A DNA stretch of 64,000 nt from Dysgonomonas mossii DSM 22836 (GCF_000213575.1 NZ_GL892005.1:281995-345994); one strand, 5' to 3'. Positions 9,730 to 18,190 are shown, counted from the stretch's first letter. Translations and numbers: made by a program. Notes: generated from the sequence alone by a model not told the origin.

Positions 9730-10179
9730 TTATAAATCAGTGTAGTTCGGAATATCAGATAGGTAACTGAATGACTGTTTGTCATAGTCCATTATGCAGC
9801 AATAGTGATTCAGACCATTCGACACAATCAGATATTTAACTTTCAATACGATGTTGTATCTTACAATCTGGTCGAAGACTTGTTGTGTAATCTCTACATC
9901 CGGCGCCTTATATTCAATAATCATCAGAGGTGATAAATCACGATTATATACTACCGAATCGCAACGTTTTTTCAGCTTGTTGAGATCAATCTGAATTTCG
10001 TTTGCAATTAAGGCTGCGGGATAGCCTTTTTCTCTTAACAAAAAATTCACAAAGTGTTGCCTGACCCACTCTTCGGGTGTTAGTGCTACAAACTTACGCC
10101 GCAAGGGGTCTAAGATAGAGAGTTTTCCACCTATCTTTTTTACATTTATACCGAAGGACGGTAAATTTAACTCTAACAT
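9730..10179 (-). CDS. HsdR_N-like PD-(D/E)XK nuclease-fold protein
   Basis: A small stand-alone protein (149 aa) resembling the N-terminal domain of type I restriction HsdR subunits (HSDR_N_2 family). The nuclease-fold residues can be seen: Asp in RCDSVVY (about residue 74) followed by the E-x-K of IIEYKAP (about 89-91). It has no helicase domain, and no methylase or specificity gene is nearby, so it is not a restriction system here. It diverges from amn across 78 bp. A possible -7 box for it (minus-strand TACTTTTG at 10242-10249) lies 20 nt from a TTG. Its role is unknown; DNA repair or RNA/DNA binding are possibilities. Confidence 0.75.
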   Translation of the reverse strand: MLELNLPSFGINVKKIGGKLSILDPLRRKFVALTPEEWVRQHFVNFLLREKGYPAALIANEIQIDLNKLKKRCDSVVYNRDLSPLMIIEYKAPDVEITQQVFDQIVRYNIVLKVKYLIVSNGLNHYCCIMDYDKQSFSYLSDIPNYTDL

Positions 10180-10183
10180 TTGC

Positions 10184-10191
10184 TACCTTTG
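10184..10191 (+). promoter_or_regulatory. -7 box of amn operon
   Basis: TACCTTTG matches TAnnTTTG and lies 67 nt before the amn start, overlapping the first codons of the divergent gene's leader. No clear -33 element. Confidence 0.4.
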
Positions 10192-10257
10192 TTAAATCCG
10201 CATATCAAACAATAAGGGATAGTGCTTGTTTATTAGACGAACAAAAGTAGAATTTAT

Positions 10258-11037
10258 ATGAAAACAAAACAAGAAATTGTAGCAAATTGGCTGCCACGCT
10301 ACACGAAAAGACCAATCGAGCAATTTACAAAATATATACTATTAACCAACTTTGCCAAATACGTAGAGGTTTTTGCACATCACTTTAATGTCCCTATTCT
10401 AGGATTGGATGGCAATATGCCAAATGCTTCTGCAGAAGGAATTACCATTATAAATTTTGGCATGGGTAGTGCCAATGCTGCCACTATTATGGATCTGTTG
10501 AGTGCTGTAGAGCCCGAAGCCGTACTTTTCCTTGGAAAATGTGGAGGGCTGAAAAAGCATAATAATTTAGGGGATTATATATTACCGATAGCAGCTATCA
10601 GAGGAGAAGGAACATCTAATGATTATCTTCCACCTGAAGTGCCGTCTCTACCTGCTTTCAGCCTTTTAAGATCGGTGTCCTCTACGATACGTAACCATAA
10701 TAAGGATTACTGGACAGGGACGGTATATACTACAAACCGCCGAGTATGGGAGCACGATGATAAGTTTAAGGAGTATCTTCTTCAGATACGAACTATGGCT
10801 GTAGATATGGAAACCGCAACACTGTTTACTTGCGGCTTTGCAAATCAGATACCCACAGGGGCATTACTCTTAGTGTCGGATCAGCCAATGATTTCTGATG
10901 GTGTAAAAACCGAAAAAAGTGATAACATTGTCACACAGAATTTTGTAGAAGAACATGTCATAGTGGGTATCGAATCGCTAATGACTTTAATTAATAACGG
11001 AGAAACAGTAAAACACCTACGCTTCGAAACATGGTAA
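10258..11037 (+). CDS. amn: AMP nucleosidase
   Basis: Hydrolyses AMP to adenine and ribose 5-phosphate, a purine-balance reaction in the cytosol. The 259-aa protein is the short Bacteroidetes form with only the nucleoside-phosphorylase-fold domain. Visible features are the GMGSANAATIMDLL phosphate/ribose-binding region, the VDMETATLF signature (Asp about 183) shared with PNP/MTA phosphorylases, and SDQPM near the end. It is the first gene of an amn-holA-esterase operon; its stop overlaps the holA start by 7 nt. An MTA/SAH nucleosidase-like activity cannot be fully excluded. Confidence 0.88.
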   Translation: MKTKQEIVANWLPRYTKRPIEQFTKYILLTNFAKYVEVFAHHFNVPILGLDGNMPNASAEGITIINFGMGSANAATIMDLLSAVEPEAVLFLGKCGGLKKHNNLGDYILPIAAIRGEGTSNDYLPPEVPSLPAFSLLRSVSSTIRNHNKDYWTGTVYTTNRRVWEHDDKFKEYLLQIRTMAVDMETATLFTCGFANQIPTGALLLVSDQPMISDGVKTEKSDNIVTQNFVEEHVIVGIESLMTLINNGETVKHLRFETW

Positions 11038-12038
11038 CATTTGAGCAGATAGTTACAGAGATTAAAGCACGAAAGTACAGACCTGTATATCTTTTTATGG
11101 GTGATGAACCTTATTATATAGATGAGCTTACGGATATGTTGACTGAAACCGTTTTGCCTGAAGAGGAACGCGATTTTAATCAGAGTATACTGTATGGGAT
11201 GGAAACGAATGTTACAGCCGTGATAACAATGGCTCGCAGTTACCCGATGATGTCGGATCATCAACTCATTGTAATCAAGGAAGCTCAAAACCTAAGTAAA
11301 ATAGAGGAACTCGAAGTATACGTAAAGAACCCGCTAAAATCTACTATACTTGTTCTCAATTATAAAGGGGGCTCTCTTGATAAACGCAAAAAGCTATATG
11401 CCGAGATAGACAAAATGGGAGCGATTTTTGAGTCGAAAAAAATACCGGAGTATAAGATTCCGGCATTTATTACTTCCTATATATTATCAAAAGGTTTGAG
11501 CATCGATCAGAAATCTGCACAGATGCTGTCTGATTATCTGGGGAATGATTTGAGTAAGCTTACGAATGAGATCGCAAAGCTGTTAATAGCTATACAGCCC
11601 GGGCAGATGCGTATTACGGCAGACCTTATTGAAGAAAATATAGGCATCAGTAAAGATTTCAATAATTTTGAATTGCTAAATGCGATTATAAATAAAAACA
11701 TATTTAAGGTAAATCAGATTGCCGACTATTTCGAGAAGAATCCGAAGAACAATCCGATGATTATGACCATGTCGGTACTTTTCAACTTCTTCAGCAACCT
11801 GATGATTTGTTATTGGGCTAAAAATAAAACAGAGCAAGGGCTTGCCACCGAACTTGGACTTAGAAATCCCTATCAGGCTAAAGACTACGTTATTGCCTTG
11901 AAGAATTATAATGCATTTAAGTGCATGGAAATTATCGGTCTCTTACGTATATACGATGCCAAATCAAAAGGCGTTGATAACAACTCTGCCCCTGACGGGG
12001 AATTACTGAAAGAATTACTATATAAAATAACTCACTGA
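11031..12038 (+). CDS. holA: DNA polymerase III subunit delta
   Basis: The delta subunit of the clamp loader opens the beta sliding clamp. The 335-aa protein begins with a variant AAA+ fold (RPVYLFMGDEPYYID, about residues 18-32), with no working Walker A as expected for delta. The middle lid and the C-terminal helical collar (NNPMIMTMSVLFNFFSNL region) follow the family. It overlaps amn by 7 nt and ends 11 nt before the esterase gene, so translation is probably coupled. Confidence 0.93.
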   Translation: MVTFEQIVTEIKARKYRPVYLFMGDEPYYIDELTDMLTETVLPEEERDFNQSILYGMETNVTAVITMARSYPMMSDHQLIVIKEAQNLSKIEELEVYVKNPLKSTILVLNYKGGSLDKRKKLYAEIDKMGAIFESKKIPEYKIPAFITSYILSKGLSIDQKSAQMLSDYLGNDLSKLTNEIAKLLIAIQPGQMRITADLIEENIGISKDFNNFELLNAIINKNIFKVNQIADYFEKNPKNNPMIMTMSVLFNFFSNLMICYWAKNKTEQGLATELGLRNPYQAKDYVIALKNYNAFKCMEIIGLLRIYDAKSKGVDNNSAPDGELLKELLYKITH

Positions 12039-12049
12039 ATTTGTACATT

Positions 12050-13015
12050 ATGGGAAAGAGAATAATAACATCATTACTTGTTTCGCTATTTGTCTCTATT
12101 TCATTGTTTGCTGATGAATATATTGACAAGCAGACGTACGTGTATTCTGTAAAAGATGGTAGCTCATTGAAGCTGGATAGATACTATCTTAAAGATGATG
12201 AAGCAGTAGCTGTAAAGGTTACCCCTTGTATTGTTTTTATGTTCGGAGGCGGTTTTGCAGCCGGCGAACGTGACGGAGAACAGTATGTGGACTATTTTCA
12301 TAAGTTGGTAGAAAAAGGATATCAAGTTGTATCTATCGACTATCGCTTAGGAATGAAAAATATTGGTGATGGCTCGCAGATCGACCCAATGCGTTTTGCT
12401 GCATTATTGACCAACAGTATAACGATGGCTGTAGAAGATCTTTTTGATGCAACAACCTTTGTATATAATCATGCTGATGATTGGAATCTCGAAAAAGATG
12501 AATTTATTACGAATGGTTCGAGTGCCGGAGCTGTTGCCGTTCTGCACGGAGAATATGCAATATGCAATAAAAGTAAGCTTGCAGAGAAACTTCCTCAAGG
12601 ATTCAATTATGCCGGAACAATTGCTTTTGCCGGAGCTATCTTTAGTACAAGCGGAGATCTGAAATGGCAAACAGCACCATCGCCTATACAGATGTTTCAC
12701 GGAGATGCCGACAGAAATGTTCCATTTGATAAAACAGAAATGCTTCAGGTTGGGCTGTATGGTTCGAAACATATTGCAAAACAGCTTCAAGAATTGAATA
12801 CTCCATATTATTTCTACAAAGTAGAAAATGCTGCACATGAAATAGCCGAACGTCCGATGAAAGAGAACATAAATGAAATATGCTCATTTATTGACAAGCT
12901 GATCATAGGCAAAGACAACTTGATGATAAATACAGGTGAGGTAGAAATCGGTAAGCCGGAAATGAAAAAAGATTTTGAATTAATGGATTATATAAAAGCT
13001 AACTTTGGAGGATAG
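12050..13015 (+). CDS. Secreted alpha/beta-hydrolase (esterase/lipase)
   Basis: A carboxylesterase-like enzyme with a cleavable signal peptide (about 22 residues, ending SLFADEY), so probably periplasmic. The catalytic set is visible: oxyanion-hole FGGGFAAG, nucleophile Ser158 in GSSAG, an acid in FHGDADRNV, and His in AAHEIAE. ATG at 12050 is preferred to an upstream in-frame TTG (12041) because it places the signal peptide correctly. Third gene of the amn-holA operon by spacing (11 nt). The substrate is unknown. Confidence 0.82.
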   Translation: MGKRIITSLLVSLFVSISLFADEYIDKQTYVYSVKDGSSLKLDRYYLKDDEAVAVKVTPCIVFMFGGGFAAGERDGEQYVDYFHKLVEKGYQVVSIDYRLGMKNIGDGSQIDPMRFAALLTNSITMAVEDLFDATTFVYNHADDWNLEKDEFITNGSSAGAVAVLHGEYAICNKSKLAEKLPQGFNYAGTIAFAGAIFSTSGDLKWQTAPSPIQMFHGDADRNVPFDKTEMLQVGLYGSKHIAKQLQELNTPYYFYKVENAAHEIAERPMKENINEICSFIDKLIIGKDNLMINTGEVEIGKPEMKKDFELMDYIKANFGG

Positions 13016-13036
13016 TCTTTTAAACATAATTTCATC

Positions 13037-14449
13037 TTATACAAACTCGTCGGGAAGATTTACTAAGTACAGTTTCTTCCCGGCTCGGGTAATTGCCGTG
13101 TAGAGCCAGCGATAAAAGTTTATTCCTAAATGTTCTTCCGAAATATAGCCTAAATCAAGAAAGACGGTACTCCATTCTCCCCCCTGTGCCTTATGACAGG
13201 TGACAGCATAGGCAAATTTTACTTGTACAGCATTATAGAAAGGGTCGGTTTTGAGCTTTTTCATTTTCCCTGCCTTTGTAGATATGTCAGAGTAATCTTC
13301 TAATATATTTAAGAATAATTCTTCTGCACGCTCACGGGGTAAGCCCGAAACATCAGAGTAAAGCGTATCCATAAGTATCTTGATTTCGAACTCTATATCA
13401 TAATCGAGGCTTCTAACCAAGACGTCACAAAAGCGGAATCCATACAATTCTTGTTCACGGCGAACACGAAGCATTTCTACTATTTCGCCATTCGCTAAGA
13501 AATCAATTCCTTCTATGTTTTCTGTCCAATAATAATTGTTTTTGGTGATCATCAGCATATCTCCCGCCGATAATTCCTCCTCTCTGTATAGAATCCTGTT
13601 GCGCACCCCCTGATTATAGATATTGCATCGCTTATTAGAGCGGGAAACAATCATTGTATTGTCTAGCCCTTCTCTATCATAAGATGCGGAAATCTCATCG
13701 ATAAGGTCTTCTCCGTTGATGCGTACAATATCGTTAAAATTATCGAGAAGGAGTTTGGGATATGCTCCGGTTTCTCCTTTGCTTAGGAGGTTACGTATAT
13801 TCGTAGCGTTGTATAGGATGCCCGAGCTTTCAGCTTGTCGCACTATCTGTGAGAGCATAGCCTCATAAATATCGAGTCCGTAACCTTCGAGTACTGCCGT
13901 TTGCAGGGCAGGACTATCTTCTTCCATAACAGGTGGCAACTGTGCCGAATCGCCAATAAGCAATAAGCGGCAGTTTTCGCCTGAATAGACATAATGGATC
14001 AGATCATCGAGCAGATGCCCTGTACCAAAGAAGGATGCATCCATTCCGCTATTGCTGATCATAGAAGCTTCATCTACAATAAAAAGAGTGTCTTTGTGTA
14101 GATTGTCCATCAGTCCAAAGCTTCCGAAGTCTCCTGCATATTTTTGTTGTCGGTATATTTTCTTGTGAATGGTAAAAGCCGGATGGCTGGCATAAGATGA
14201 AAATACTTTCGCTGCTCGTCCTGTAGGTGCTAGTAATACTGTTTTTTGCTTAAACTCAGTCATTGTTTTTACTAAGGCTCCGAGCAAAGAAGACTTTCCC
14301 GTTCCTGCATATCCCCGCAACAAAAACAGAGTCTCTTCTTTTTGCAAAAATAAGAAGTTTACGATCTTCTCCAAGGCTTCATTTTGTTGGCTTGTTGGTT
14401 CGAATGGGAAATTCTCTATTATTTTACTGCGGAAGAAATCATTGATCAT
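13037..14449 (-). CDS. RecD-like ATP-dependent DNA helicase (SF1)
   Basis: Superfamily 1 helicase of the AAA_30/UvrD_C_2 type, related to RecD but without its N-terminal region, so not a RecBCD subunit. Visible motifs: Walker A GYAGTGKSS (about residues 48-56), Walker B VDEASMI, motif III-like LIGDSAQLPP, motif V AVTCHKAQG and motif VI YTAITRA. The frame is open to 14479, but ATG at 14449 (MINDFF) gives the usual family start. It converges on the esterase gene. Likely role in replication-repair; the exact process is not shown by the sequence. Confidence 0.85.
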   Translation of the reverse strand: MINDFFRSKIIENFPFEPTSQQNEALEKIVNFLFLQKEETLFLLRGYAGTGKSSLLGALVKTMTEFKQKTVLLAPTGRAAKVFSSYASHPAFTIHKKIYRQQKYAGDFGSFGLMDNLHKDTLFIVDEASMISNSGMDASFFGTGHLLDDLIHYVYSGENCRLLLIGDSAQLPPVMEEDSPALQTAVLEGYGLDIYEAMLSQIVRQAESSGILYNATNIRNLLSKGETGAYPKLLLDNFNDIVRINGEDLIDEISASYDREGLDNTMIVSRSNKRCNIYNQGVRNRILYREEELSAGDMLMITKNNYYWTENIEGIDFLANGEIVEMLRVRREQELYGFRFCDVLVRSLDYDIEFEIKILMDTLYSDVSGLPRERAEELFLNILEDYSDISTKAGKMKKLKTDPFYNAVQVKFAYAVTCHKAQGGEWSTVFLDLGYISEEHLGINFYRWLYTAITRAGKKLYLVNLPDEFV

Positions 14450-14505
14450 AGCGGAAGGAAATGGTGAATTGAAGATCAAAAATAGCAGATAAAAATATCT
14501 TTTTC

Positions 14506-14513
14506 TAACTTTG
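14506..14513 (+). promoter_or_regulatory. -7 box of DUF3822-rsmD operon
   Basis: TAACTTTG (TAnnTTTG) sits 20 nt before the start codon at 14533, in the short divergent gap after the helicase gene. No clear -33. Confidence 0.5.
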
Positions 14514-14532
14514 TGTATAGAAATACCAAAAT

Positions 14533-15342
14533 ATGTTTTTACCCGAAAGTATAGACCTCGGACAATCAGATAGATATGTGTTATCGATACGAATAACGTC
14601 CTATAGCTTTATGTTCTCTATTTCAGATCCTGAGACAAAAGAGAATTATTGTCTGCGTGAAACATCCTTTTCGATGAGCGATAACCTTCTGGCAAATATT
14701 CAACGGATCATTTTTGATTTTAATTTTCTTACGCAGGAATTTAAGCAGACAAATGTTGTCTTTGTTTCATCAAGCTATGATCTGATTCCTGCCCGATATT
14801 TTGATATTAGGGATAAAGAGCATTTGTATAATTTTACGCATGTTGAGAAAGCAAGCCATCTATCTACGGGTTTTATCAAAAATCAGGATGTGACTACATT
14901 GTTTAATTTGAATAAAGATATTTTTGACTTTCTATCCAGAAGCCTTTGGGCTCCGCACTTTTTTCATCATACAAATTTGCTTATCAACTACTTTGAAGAT
15001 AAAAACAAGCTTACAGGGAATGCTTCGAGAATGTATTTAAATTTTCACGATAATTTCCTTGATATTATTTGTTTTACCGGGCCAAAGTTGGTTCATAGCT
15101 TAACGTATACCAATGAACAAATAACAAACCAGCTATATTATATTCTTAAACTTTGGGAGCAATGCAGGTTCAGCCAATTAGATGATTATCTTTTTATAGT
15201 CGGGAATCCCGATCTCCAATTGGTGAAACTTCTGCAACAGTATATAAAGAACATTGAGCAACAGAATATTTCGAGTGAAATTTTCTTGTGGAATGAAGAT
15301 GCTCAAAAAGCTCCATTAGACTTACTAACATTATCATTATGA
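14533..15342 (+). CDS. DUF3822 family protein
   Basis: A cytosolic Bacteroidetes-specific protein of unknown function, 269 aa, no signal peptide or membrane segment. Family assignment is from overall likeness (SIDLGQSDRYVLSIRI start, LYYILKLWEQ helix, QLDDYLFIVGN). DUF3822 proteins are thought to have an actin/hexokinase-like ASKHA fold. It overlaps rsmD by 4 nt (ATGA), a translational coupling that makes a role alongside rRNA modification plausible but unproven. Confidence 0.75.
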   Translation: MFLPESIDLGQSDRYVLSIRITSYSFMFSISDPETKENYCLRETSFSMSDNLLANIQRIIFDFNFLTQEFKQTNVVFVSSSYDLIPARYFDIRDKEHLYNFTHVEKASHLSTGFIKNQDVTTLFNLNKDIFDFLSRSLWAPHFFHHTNLLINYFEDKNKLTGNASRMYLNFHDNFLDIICFTGPKLVHSLTYTNEQITNQLYYILKLWEQCRFSQLDDYLFIVGNPDLQLVKLLQQYIKNIEQQNISSEIFLWNEDAQKAPLDLLTLSL

Positions 15343-15884
15343 GAATAATCAGTGGGAAATATAAAGGTCGTAGATTTGATCCTCCCAAAAGTTTCAAGGC
15401 ACGTCCTACAACAGATTTTGCAAAAGAAAATATATTCAATGTCCTGAACAACTCTATAGACTGGGAAGAAACTACAGCCTTAGACCTTTTTGGTGGTACA
15501 GGTAGTATTAGTTTCGAATTGGTTTCGCGAGGGTGTCCACGTGTTGTATGTGTAGAGAAAAACTTTGCGCATGCTTCATTCATCGAAAAAACAAAAGCAG
15601 AATTGCAAATACAATCAGAGCTGATGCTCTCCAAGATGGATGTATTTAGTTATTTGGTGCATTGTAAAGAGAAGTTTGATTTTATCTTTGCCGATCCTCC
15701 TTATGATTTAAAGCATTTTGAAGATGTGCCTAAACTTGTATTTGAAAAAGAATTGATAAAGCCGGGAGGAATATTTATTCTTGAGCATTCTAAGGATTAT
15801 AATTACTCTAACCATCCGTTATTCGAAGATCAACGGGTATATGGAAGTGTGAATTTCAGCGTATTTAGGAATGGTTCTATATAA
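15339..15884 (+). CDS. rsmD: 16S rRNA (guanine-966-N2)-methyltransferase RsmD
   Basis: Methylates G966 of 16S rRNA with SAM during small-subunit assembly. The 181-aa protein has the RsmD start RIISGKYKGRRF, the SAM-binding DLFGGTGSISFE motif (about residues 48-59) and the catalytic DPPYD (about 119-123). The start overlaps the DUF3822 stop. Its last codons form the first bases of a 90-bp repeat (see 15877-15966). Confidence 0.93.
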   Translation: MRIISGKYKGRRFDPPKSFKARPTTDFAKENIFNVLNNSIDWEETTALDLFGGTGSISFELVSRGCPRVVCVEKNFAHASFIEKTKAELQIQSELMLSKMDVFSYLVHCKEKFDFIFADPPYDLKHFEDVPKLVFEKELIKPGGIFILEHSKDYNYSNHPLFEDQRVYGSVNFSVFRNGSI

Positions 15885-15966
15885 AAAAGAAAAGGTTGTC
15901 ATCTCGACAACCAATCTTCATTGTTAACCTTAAATCTAATACCATGAAAAACACAGTACAAAGATA
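15877..15966 (+). repeat. 90-bp direct repeat, copy 1
   Basis: Begins CTATATAAAAAAGAAAAGG and ends ACACAGTACAAAGATA. It matches the copy at 16321-16410 in 88 of 90 positions by eye, both mismatches lying in the hairpin. It contains a 7-bp hairpin (GGTTGTC, ATCTC, GACAACC) at 15894-15912, then a conserved tract (TTAACCTTAAATCTAATACC) before a micro-ORF. The first 8 bases are the end of rsmD. A second hairpin with a T-run follows just outside (15977-16010). Confidence 0.93.
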
Positions 15967-15967
15967 G
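15944..15967 (+). CDS. Possible micro-ORF MKNTVQR, copy 1
   Basis: ATG, six codons, TAG. The predicted peptide is MKNTVQR. Copy 2 encodes the same peptide but stops with TAA, and similarity falls off right at the stop codon. That pattern could mean the peptide or its translation matters, as in a leader peptide, or may be chance. No Shine-Dalgarno is visible, but this phylum rarely uses one. Confidence 0.3.
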   Translation: MKNTVQR

Positions 15968-16320
15968 TATATTTTTTATGTTGTAAAACATATTGTATAG
16001 TTTTTTTTAATCATTTTTTTCTATATTATAATAAATGTATATTATAACGTATAATCAACGTTATGTAAAACAATAACTTAGCATACTATATCCAAATAAT
16101 AACTATTTTATAAATCTCTCAAAATCTTCCTGTAAAGACTTTATTCGTAAATATTGTTTAATACTAATCAGATAGAATAGGGGATGCTTTGTTTTGTAAT
16201 ATGTTTTATGTGTGTTATTTACCTGTTTGTTTTGTGGTAAATCTTTTCCTGAATTTATGCTCGATGAAAAATTCAGTGTCGAGAAAGGAGGTTTTAAATT
16301 CTATATCTATAGAACGGATA
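15967..16320. other. AT-rich spacer between the two 90-bp repeats
   Basis: 354 bp without a convincing gene. It opens with a hairpin (TATGTT, GTAA, AACATA; 15977-15992) followed after 8 nt by eight Ts, a likely terminator for rsmD. At 16264 it contains ATGAAAAATTCAGTGTCGAG (MKNSVSR), resembling the micro-ORF of the repeats, followed by a GGAGG. The rest is AT-rich with no recognisable RNA or transposase remnant. Confidence 0.5.
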
Positions 16321-16410
16321 CTATATAAAAAAGAAAAGGCTGTCATCACGACAACCAATCTTCATTGTTAACCTTAAATCTAATACCATGAAAAACACAG
16401 TACAAAGATA
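16321..16410 (+). repeat. 90-bp direct repeat, copy 2
   Basis: Second copy of the repeat at 15877-15966, same length and orientation, 354 bp downstream. The hairpin here (16338-16356) has one C-A mismatch in its stem. No plus-strand gene ends here, so the repeat is not simply a gene's 3' end. Weaker similarity continues past the repeat: both copies are followed by TTTTTATGTTGTAAAACAT. Confidence 0.93.
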
Positions 16411-16411
16411 A
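16388..16411 (+). CDS. Possible micro-ORF MKNTVQR, copy 2
   Basis: Encodes the same heptapeptide as copy 1 and ends with TAA. It sits at the 3' end of the repeat. There is no gene downstream on this strand for several hundred bases, so if it is a leader it leads nothing visible here. Confidence 0.3.
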   Translation: MKNTVQR

Positions 16412-16474
16412 GTGAATTTTTATGTTGTAAAACATGTTTGACTATTTTTCTTTACATGTTTAACTCTATTTAAC

Positions 16475-17734
16475 TTATTCGATGCTGTCTGGTAGTTCTT
16501 TTTGAGCCTTAACACCTAGATCTTTAAGCATTTCGGCCTGTCGTATAAGATTTCCATTGCCTTCTTTCAGTTGTGATAGAGCTTTATCGTATGCTTTCTG
16601 AGAACGTTCTATGTTTTTCCCTACATCTTGGAGCGTTTCTACAAAGCCTGCAAACTTATCGTATAAGGCAGCTCCTCGTTTGGCTATCTCTATGGCATTG
16701 CGGCTTTGGTATTCACGTTTCCACAGGTCGGCTACGACTTTCAACGAGGCTACCAAGTTTGTAGGACTTATCAATAAGATCCGTTTACGATATGCATAAT
16801 CCCACAAAGTAGAATCGAGCTGCATCGCTAATATATAAGCCGGTTCGTTAGGGATAAACATCATTACAAAATCGAGAGACTCTACATAGTCTTGATATGC
16901 TTTTTGGCTCAGCTCATCAATATGCTGCCTTACAGAAGTAATATGTTCTTTTTCCGCAGAGATTTTTACTGCATCTATTTCAGCCTCTACATACTTTATA
17001 TATGCACTCAAAGATACTTTCGAGTCTATAATGATTTTTCGTCCACCTGGATAAACAACTGTAACATCGGGTTGCATATATTTATTTTGCGTGTTCTGAA
17101 TACGAGCTCCATTTTCGTCGGTAATAAATTCCTGAGTAAAATATTCTTCACCTTTTTTGAGTCCCGATTTCTCTAATATAGACTCCAAAATCATTTCGCC
17201 CCAGTTGCCTTGTATCTTATTACTGCCTTTCAATGCTTTCGTTAAGTTGTTAGCATCTTCGCTTATCTGATTATTCAGAGCAACCAGATCTTTTATGCGT
17301 TCTTCGAGCGAAAAACGCTGCTTCGATTCTTTATCGTAAGTTTCTTCTACTTTTACCTTAAACTCGACTAGTTTTTCGTTCAGGGGTTTCAGTATAGCCT
17401 CCATATTCGCCTTGTTCACATCGGTAAAGCGAAGCGTTTTTTCTTCCAATATCTGTGTAGCTAATATTTGGAAATCTTTATTTAGCTGAGTACGGGTATT
17501 CAATAACTCTTCTTGCTGAATGCGTAATTGTTCCTCTCTGGACTGTAGCAAAGCTTTATTTTCTGCAATCTCTTTCACATGCTCTAATTGAGCCTTTTGT
17601 AAAGACTCCTTATCCCGAGTTAAGCGAACAACTTCTTCCTTTAGTTCAGATTCTCTCTGCTTATTGTTTCTTTGGATTAAATAAACCACAATTGTAGCCA
17701 GGATCAATATTACACCGGCATAAACTAATTCCAT
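16475..17734 (-). CDS. rmuC: DNA recombination protein RmuC
   Basis: RmuC limits recombination between inverted repeats and has a nuclease-like fold. The 419-aa protein has an N-terminal membrane segment (VYAGVILILATIVVYLI, about residues 4-20), a long charged coiled coil (about 24-190), then the RmuC domain with GNWGEMILE (about 212), MQPDVTVVYPGG and IIIDSKVSL, where the Asp/Ser/Lys positions fit the PD-(D/E)XK-like core. The frame is open to 17824, but ATG at 17734 gives the normal start directly before the membrane segment. It is divergent from the HEXXH gene, with overlapping -7 boxes between them. Confidence 0.9.
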   Translation of the reverse strand: MELVYAGVILILATIVVYLIQRNNKQRESELKEEVVRLTRDKESLQKAQLEHVKEIAENKALLQSREEQLRIQQEELLNTRTQLNKDFQILATQILEEKTLRFTDVNKANMEAILKPLNEKLVEFKVKVEETYDKESKQRFSLEERIKDLVALNNQISEDANNLTKALKGSNKIQGNWGEMILESILEKSGLKKGEEYFTQEFITDENGARIQNTQNKYMQPDVTVVYPGGRKIIIDSKVSLSAYIKYVEAEIDAVKISAEKEHITSVRQHIDELSQKAYQDYVESLDFVMMFIPNEPAYILAMQLDSTLWDYAYRKRILLISPTNLVASLKVVADLWKREYQSRNAIEIAKRGAALYDKFAGFVETLQDVGKNIERSQKAYDKALSQLKEGNGNLIRQAEMLKDLGVKAQKELPDSIE

Positions 17735-17804
17735 ATTGATTTGTTTTAAAAGAAACGGAAAGTTATTTAAAAGATTCCCTTTAACAAAATTTGCCTCAAA
17801 AAAC

Positions 17805-17835
17805 TTGTGAACATCTTTGTTCAAAGATATTTTTG
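17805..17835 (+). promoter_or_regulatory. Promoter of HEXXH protein-msrBA; overlapping divergent -7 box
   Basis: TTG, 20 nt, TATTTTTG matches the Bacteroidetes promoter for the plus-strand gene at 17852. On the minus strand, TATCTTTG (17822-17829) overlaps it and faces rmuC. The two -7 boxes share bases and lie beside the palindrome ATCTTTG-TT-CAAAGAT, so only one side may fire at a time. Confidence 0.6.
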
Positions 17836-17851
17836 TCTGGTAAATAAAGGA

Positions 17852-18190
17852 ATGAAAATATTATACAGTAAACATTTTCCACCGGGGAACTTCGGAGCAA
17901 TCAATTTGTTTGGAGTGATCATTGCTCGCAAGGGTTATGGAAAGCTAACTGATGCCGAAATAAACCATGAGTATATACATACACGACAAATGGTTGAAAT
18001 GCTCGTCATATTCTTTTATATAAGCTATTTGATAGAGTGGATCGTTCGCTTGATACAATATAGGAATATGTTTGATGCTTATATAAACATTTCGTACGAA
18101 CGCGAGGCGTATAGCAATATGTATAATATTGAATATCTGAAAAAGAGAAGACCTTTTACTTTTAAAAATTATTATAAAAAAACGGTATGA
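17852..18190 (+). CDS. Small membrane protein with HEXXH motif
   Basis: A 112-aa protein not assigned to a named function. The gluzincin-like motif HEYIH (about residues 41-45, within NHEYIHTRQMVEM) is followed at once by a hydrophobic segment (LVIFFYISYLIEWIVRLI, probably membrane) and then by SYEREAY, whose Glu could be a third metal ligand. No signal peptide. The upstream in-frame GTG (17807) overlaps the promoter, so ATG at 17852 is chosen. The stop overlaps the msrBA start by 4 nt (ATGA), so translation is coupled. It may be a minimal membrane metallopeptidase or merely a metal-binding protein. Confidence 0.7.
   Translation: MKILYSKHFPPGNFGAINLFGVIIARKGYGKLTDAEINHEYIHTRQMVEMLVIFFYISYLIEWIVRLIQYRNMFDAYINISYEREAYSNMYNIEYLKKRRPFTFKNYYKKTV

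Noticed and set aside
9730-10179. Part of a type I restriction system
   Set aside because: Only an HsdR_N-like domain is present; no methylase, specificity or helicase gene nearby.
15194-15634. 146-codon minus-strand frame over DUF3822/rsmD
   Set aside because: Antisense to two well-supported genes, no own signals.
16189-16371. 60-codon plus-strand frame reaching into repeat copy 2
   Set aside because: AT-rich, ends inside the repeat, no promoter or family likeness.
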